From the NCBI GenBank assembly GCA_001642005.1, contig LWCA01000464.1, positions 1 to 26,591 of the forward strand: 26,591 nt of DNA, given 5' to 3'. The notes below the pieces were generated by a model that was not told the origin of the DNA, ran no database searches, and worked only from the letters and a program-made list of their open reading frames with translations. The translations under genes were made by a program, and so were the position numbers. Source of the stretch: Intoshia linei. Taxonomy: Eukaryota; Orthonectida; Rhopaluridae. This document shows positions 25,940 through 26,591 of this stretch, in pieces (positions within the stretch are counted from its first letter, which is position 1; each line of letters starts with the position of its first letter).

Positions 25940-26142
25940 GTACTACATTATTTTAATCACTTCTGTGTTTCGGTAAATAGAAAATGAAAAAGTGTTTTAA
26001 TTTACACAATAGTTAGACTTGGAGATAACGAATATACAATTATTACTAATTGAGTACGTGTATGTTGGATTCGCAAACTTTTTTATCACGGACTATCACG
26101 CGAAATAACTATCATTCGAAAAACACAACTATTGATTTAGAA

Positions 26143-26591
26143 CAGGGTTCTCAGCGGTGGGCGAATCGCTCCCTTAGAGTGCGATTTTTCTAATTTATTT
26201 CACAAAATACATAATTTAAAAAAAAATTTTTTTATTAATACATAATTAATAAAATATGAAATAACTAATAATCTCTAAAAAGAATTAATAAATTATATAT
26301 TTGTCCAAATCTCAACAATAATAATATATTACTTATATTAGATAGTTAATTTATTAATTCATCGATATTTAAGTGCATCAGAGATATTTAAAATAAAATT
26401 ATTATATTGTTTATAATTAACAATATATTGAATATTAAATTATAATTATAAATTATTTTAATACTTTGTCAAGTCAAAAACAGGTGAGTAAGCATTTACT
26501 GTTCGTAGGCCACAATACTGTCCCAAAAAATTTAATAAGGCCACACCTTTCTAAATAAAATTTAATCAAATACAGCAGTGCTTCTCATGGG
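26143..26591 (+). mobile_element. hAT-like termini at the window end
   Basis: CAGGGTTCTCAGCGGTGGG begins at 26143 after the octamer ATTTAGAA and continues into a GCGAATCGCTCCC block like the terminus at 1025-1120. A second hAT-like start, CAGTGCTTCTCATGGG, begins at 26576 and runs off the window. Partner ends and duplications cannot be checked. The A+T-rich DNA between them, and 25940-26142 before them, shows no recognisable exon, although the mind bomb-like gene must continue further 3'. Confidence 0.5.

Noticed and set aside
25936-25941. A GC-AG intron donor (GCAAGT) ending mind bomb-like exon 4
   Set aside because: A GT donor four bases later (GTACTA) is equally possible. A candidate next exon starting at the AG before 26014 could not be matched to the domain, so neither was claimed.

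Overview
The window is nuclear DNA from an animal with a very A+T-rich genome. The coding parts are broken into small exons by GT..AG introns, many only 33-47 bp long. All reconstructed reading frames use the standard genetic code. The genes are metazoan in type: a HERC-like RCC1+HECT ubiquitin ligase, a ferrochelatase, an equilibrative nucleoside transporter, an M17 leucine aminopeptidase, a calmodulin-superfamily EF-hand protein and a mind bomb-like protein. The divergent sequences, tiny introns and tight packing would suit a reduced or fast-evolving invertebrate lineage. The sequence alone does not name the species.

Layout. 1-1164: no gene seen; hAT transposon ends and a short tandem repeat. 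1165-5529 (+): HERC-like E3 ligase, 5' part outside the window. 5635-8357 (+): ferrochelatase, starting only 105 bp after the HERC stop. 8358-10373: convergent spacer with two hAT elements, one carrying a transposase remnant. 10374-18838 (-): 14-exon nucleoside transporter whose large introns are filled with hAT elements and inverted repeats. 18839-20825: divergent spacer with no gene seen. 20826-24110 (+): leucine aminopeptidase with all seven catalytic residues. 24145-25166 (-): 150-residue EF-hand protein, tail-to-tail with the aminopeptidase (34 bp between stops) and head-to-head with the next gene (80 bp between starts). 25247-end (+): N-terminal exons of a mind bomb-like protein. 25940-26591: no exon recognised with confidence; hAT termini.

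The six genes are housekeeping or signalling genes with no shared pathway. What unifies the window is its architecture. Gene spacing is extremely tight at two places, one of them operon-like and one an overlapping convergent pair. Introns are bimodal: near-minimal ones, and long ones enlarged by transposons. Five elements have perfect 8-bp target-site duplications or nearly so, the hallmark of the hAT superfamily, and a sixth has a duplication matching at 6 of 8 positions or better. Two of the six genes (the transporter and the EF-hand protein) have no long open frame and were found by joining exons by reading phase and family motifs. The most interesting protein-level points concern the ferrochelatase. 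It lacks an N-terminal transit peptide. It has lost one of the four animal [2Fe-2S] cysteine ligands but has an extra cysteine in the C-terminal cluster motif.
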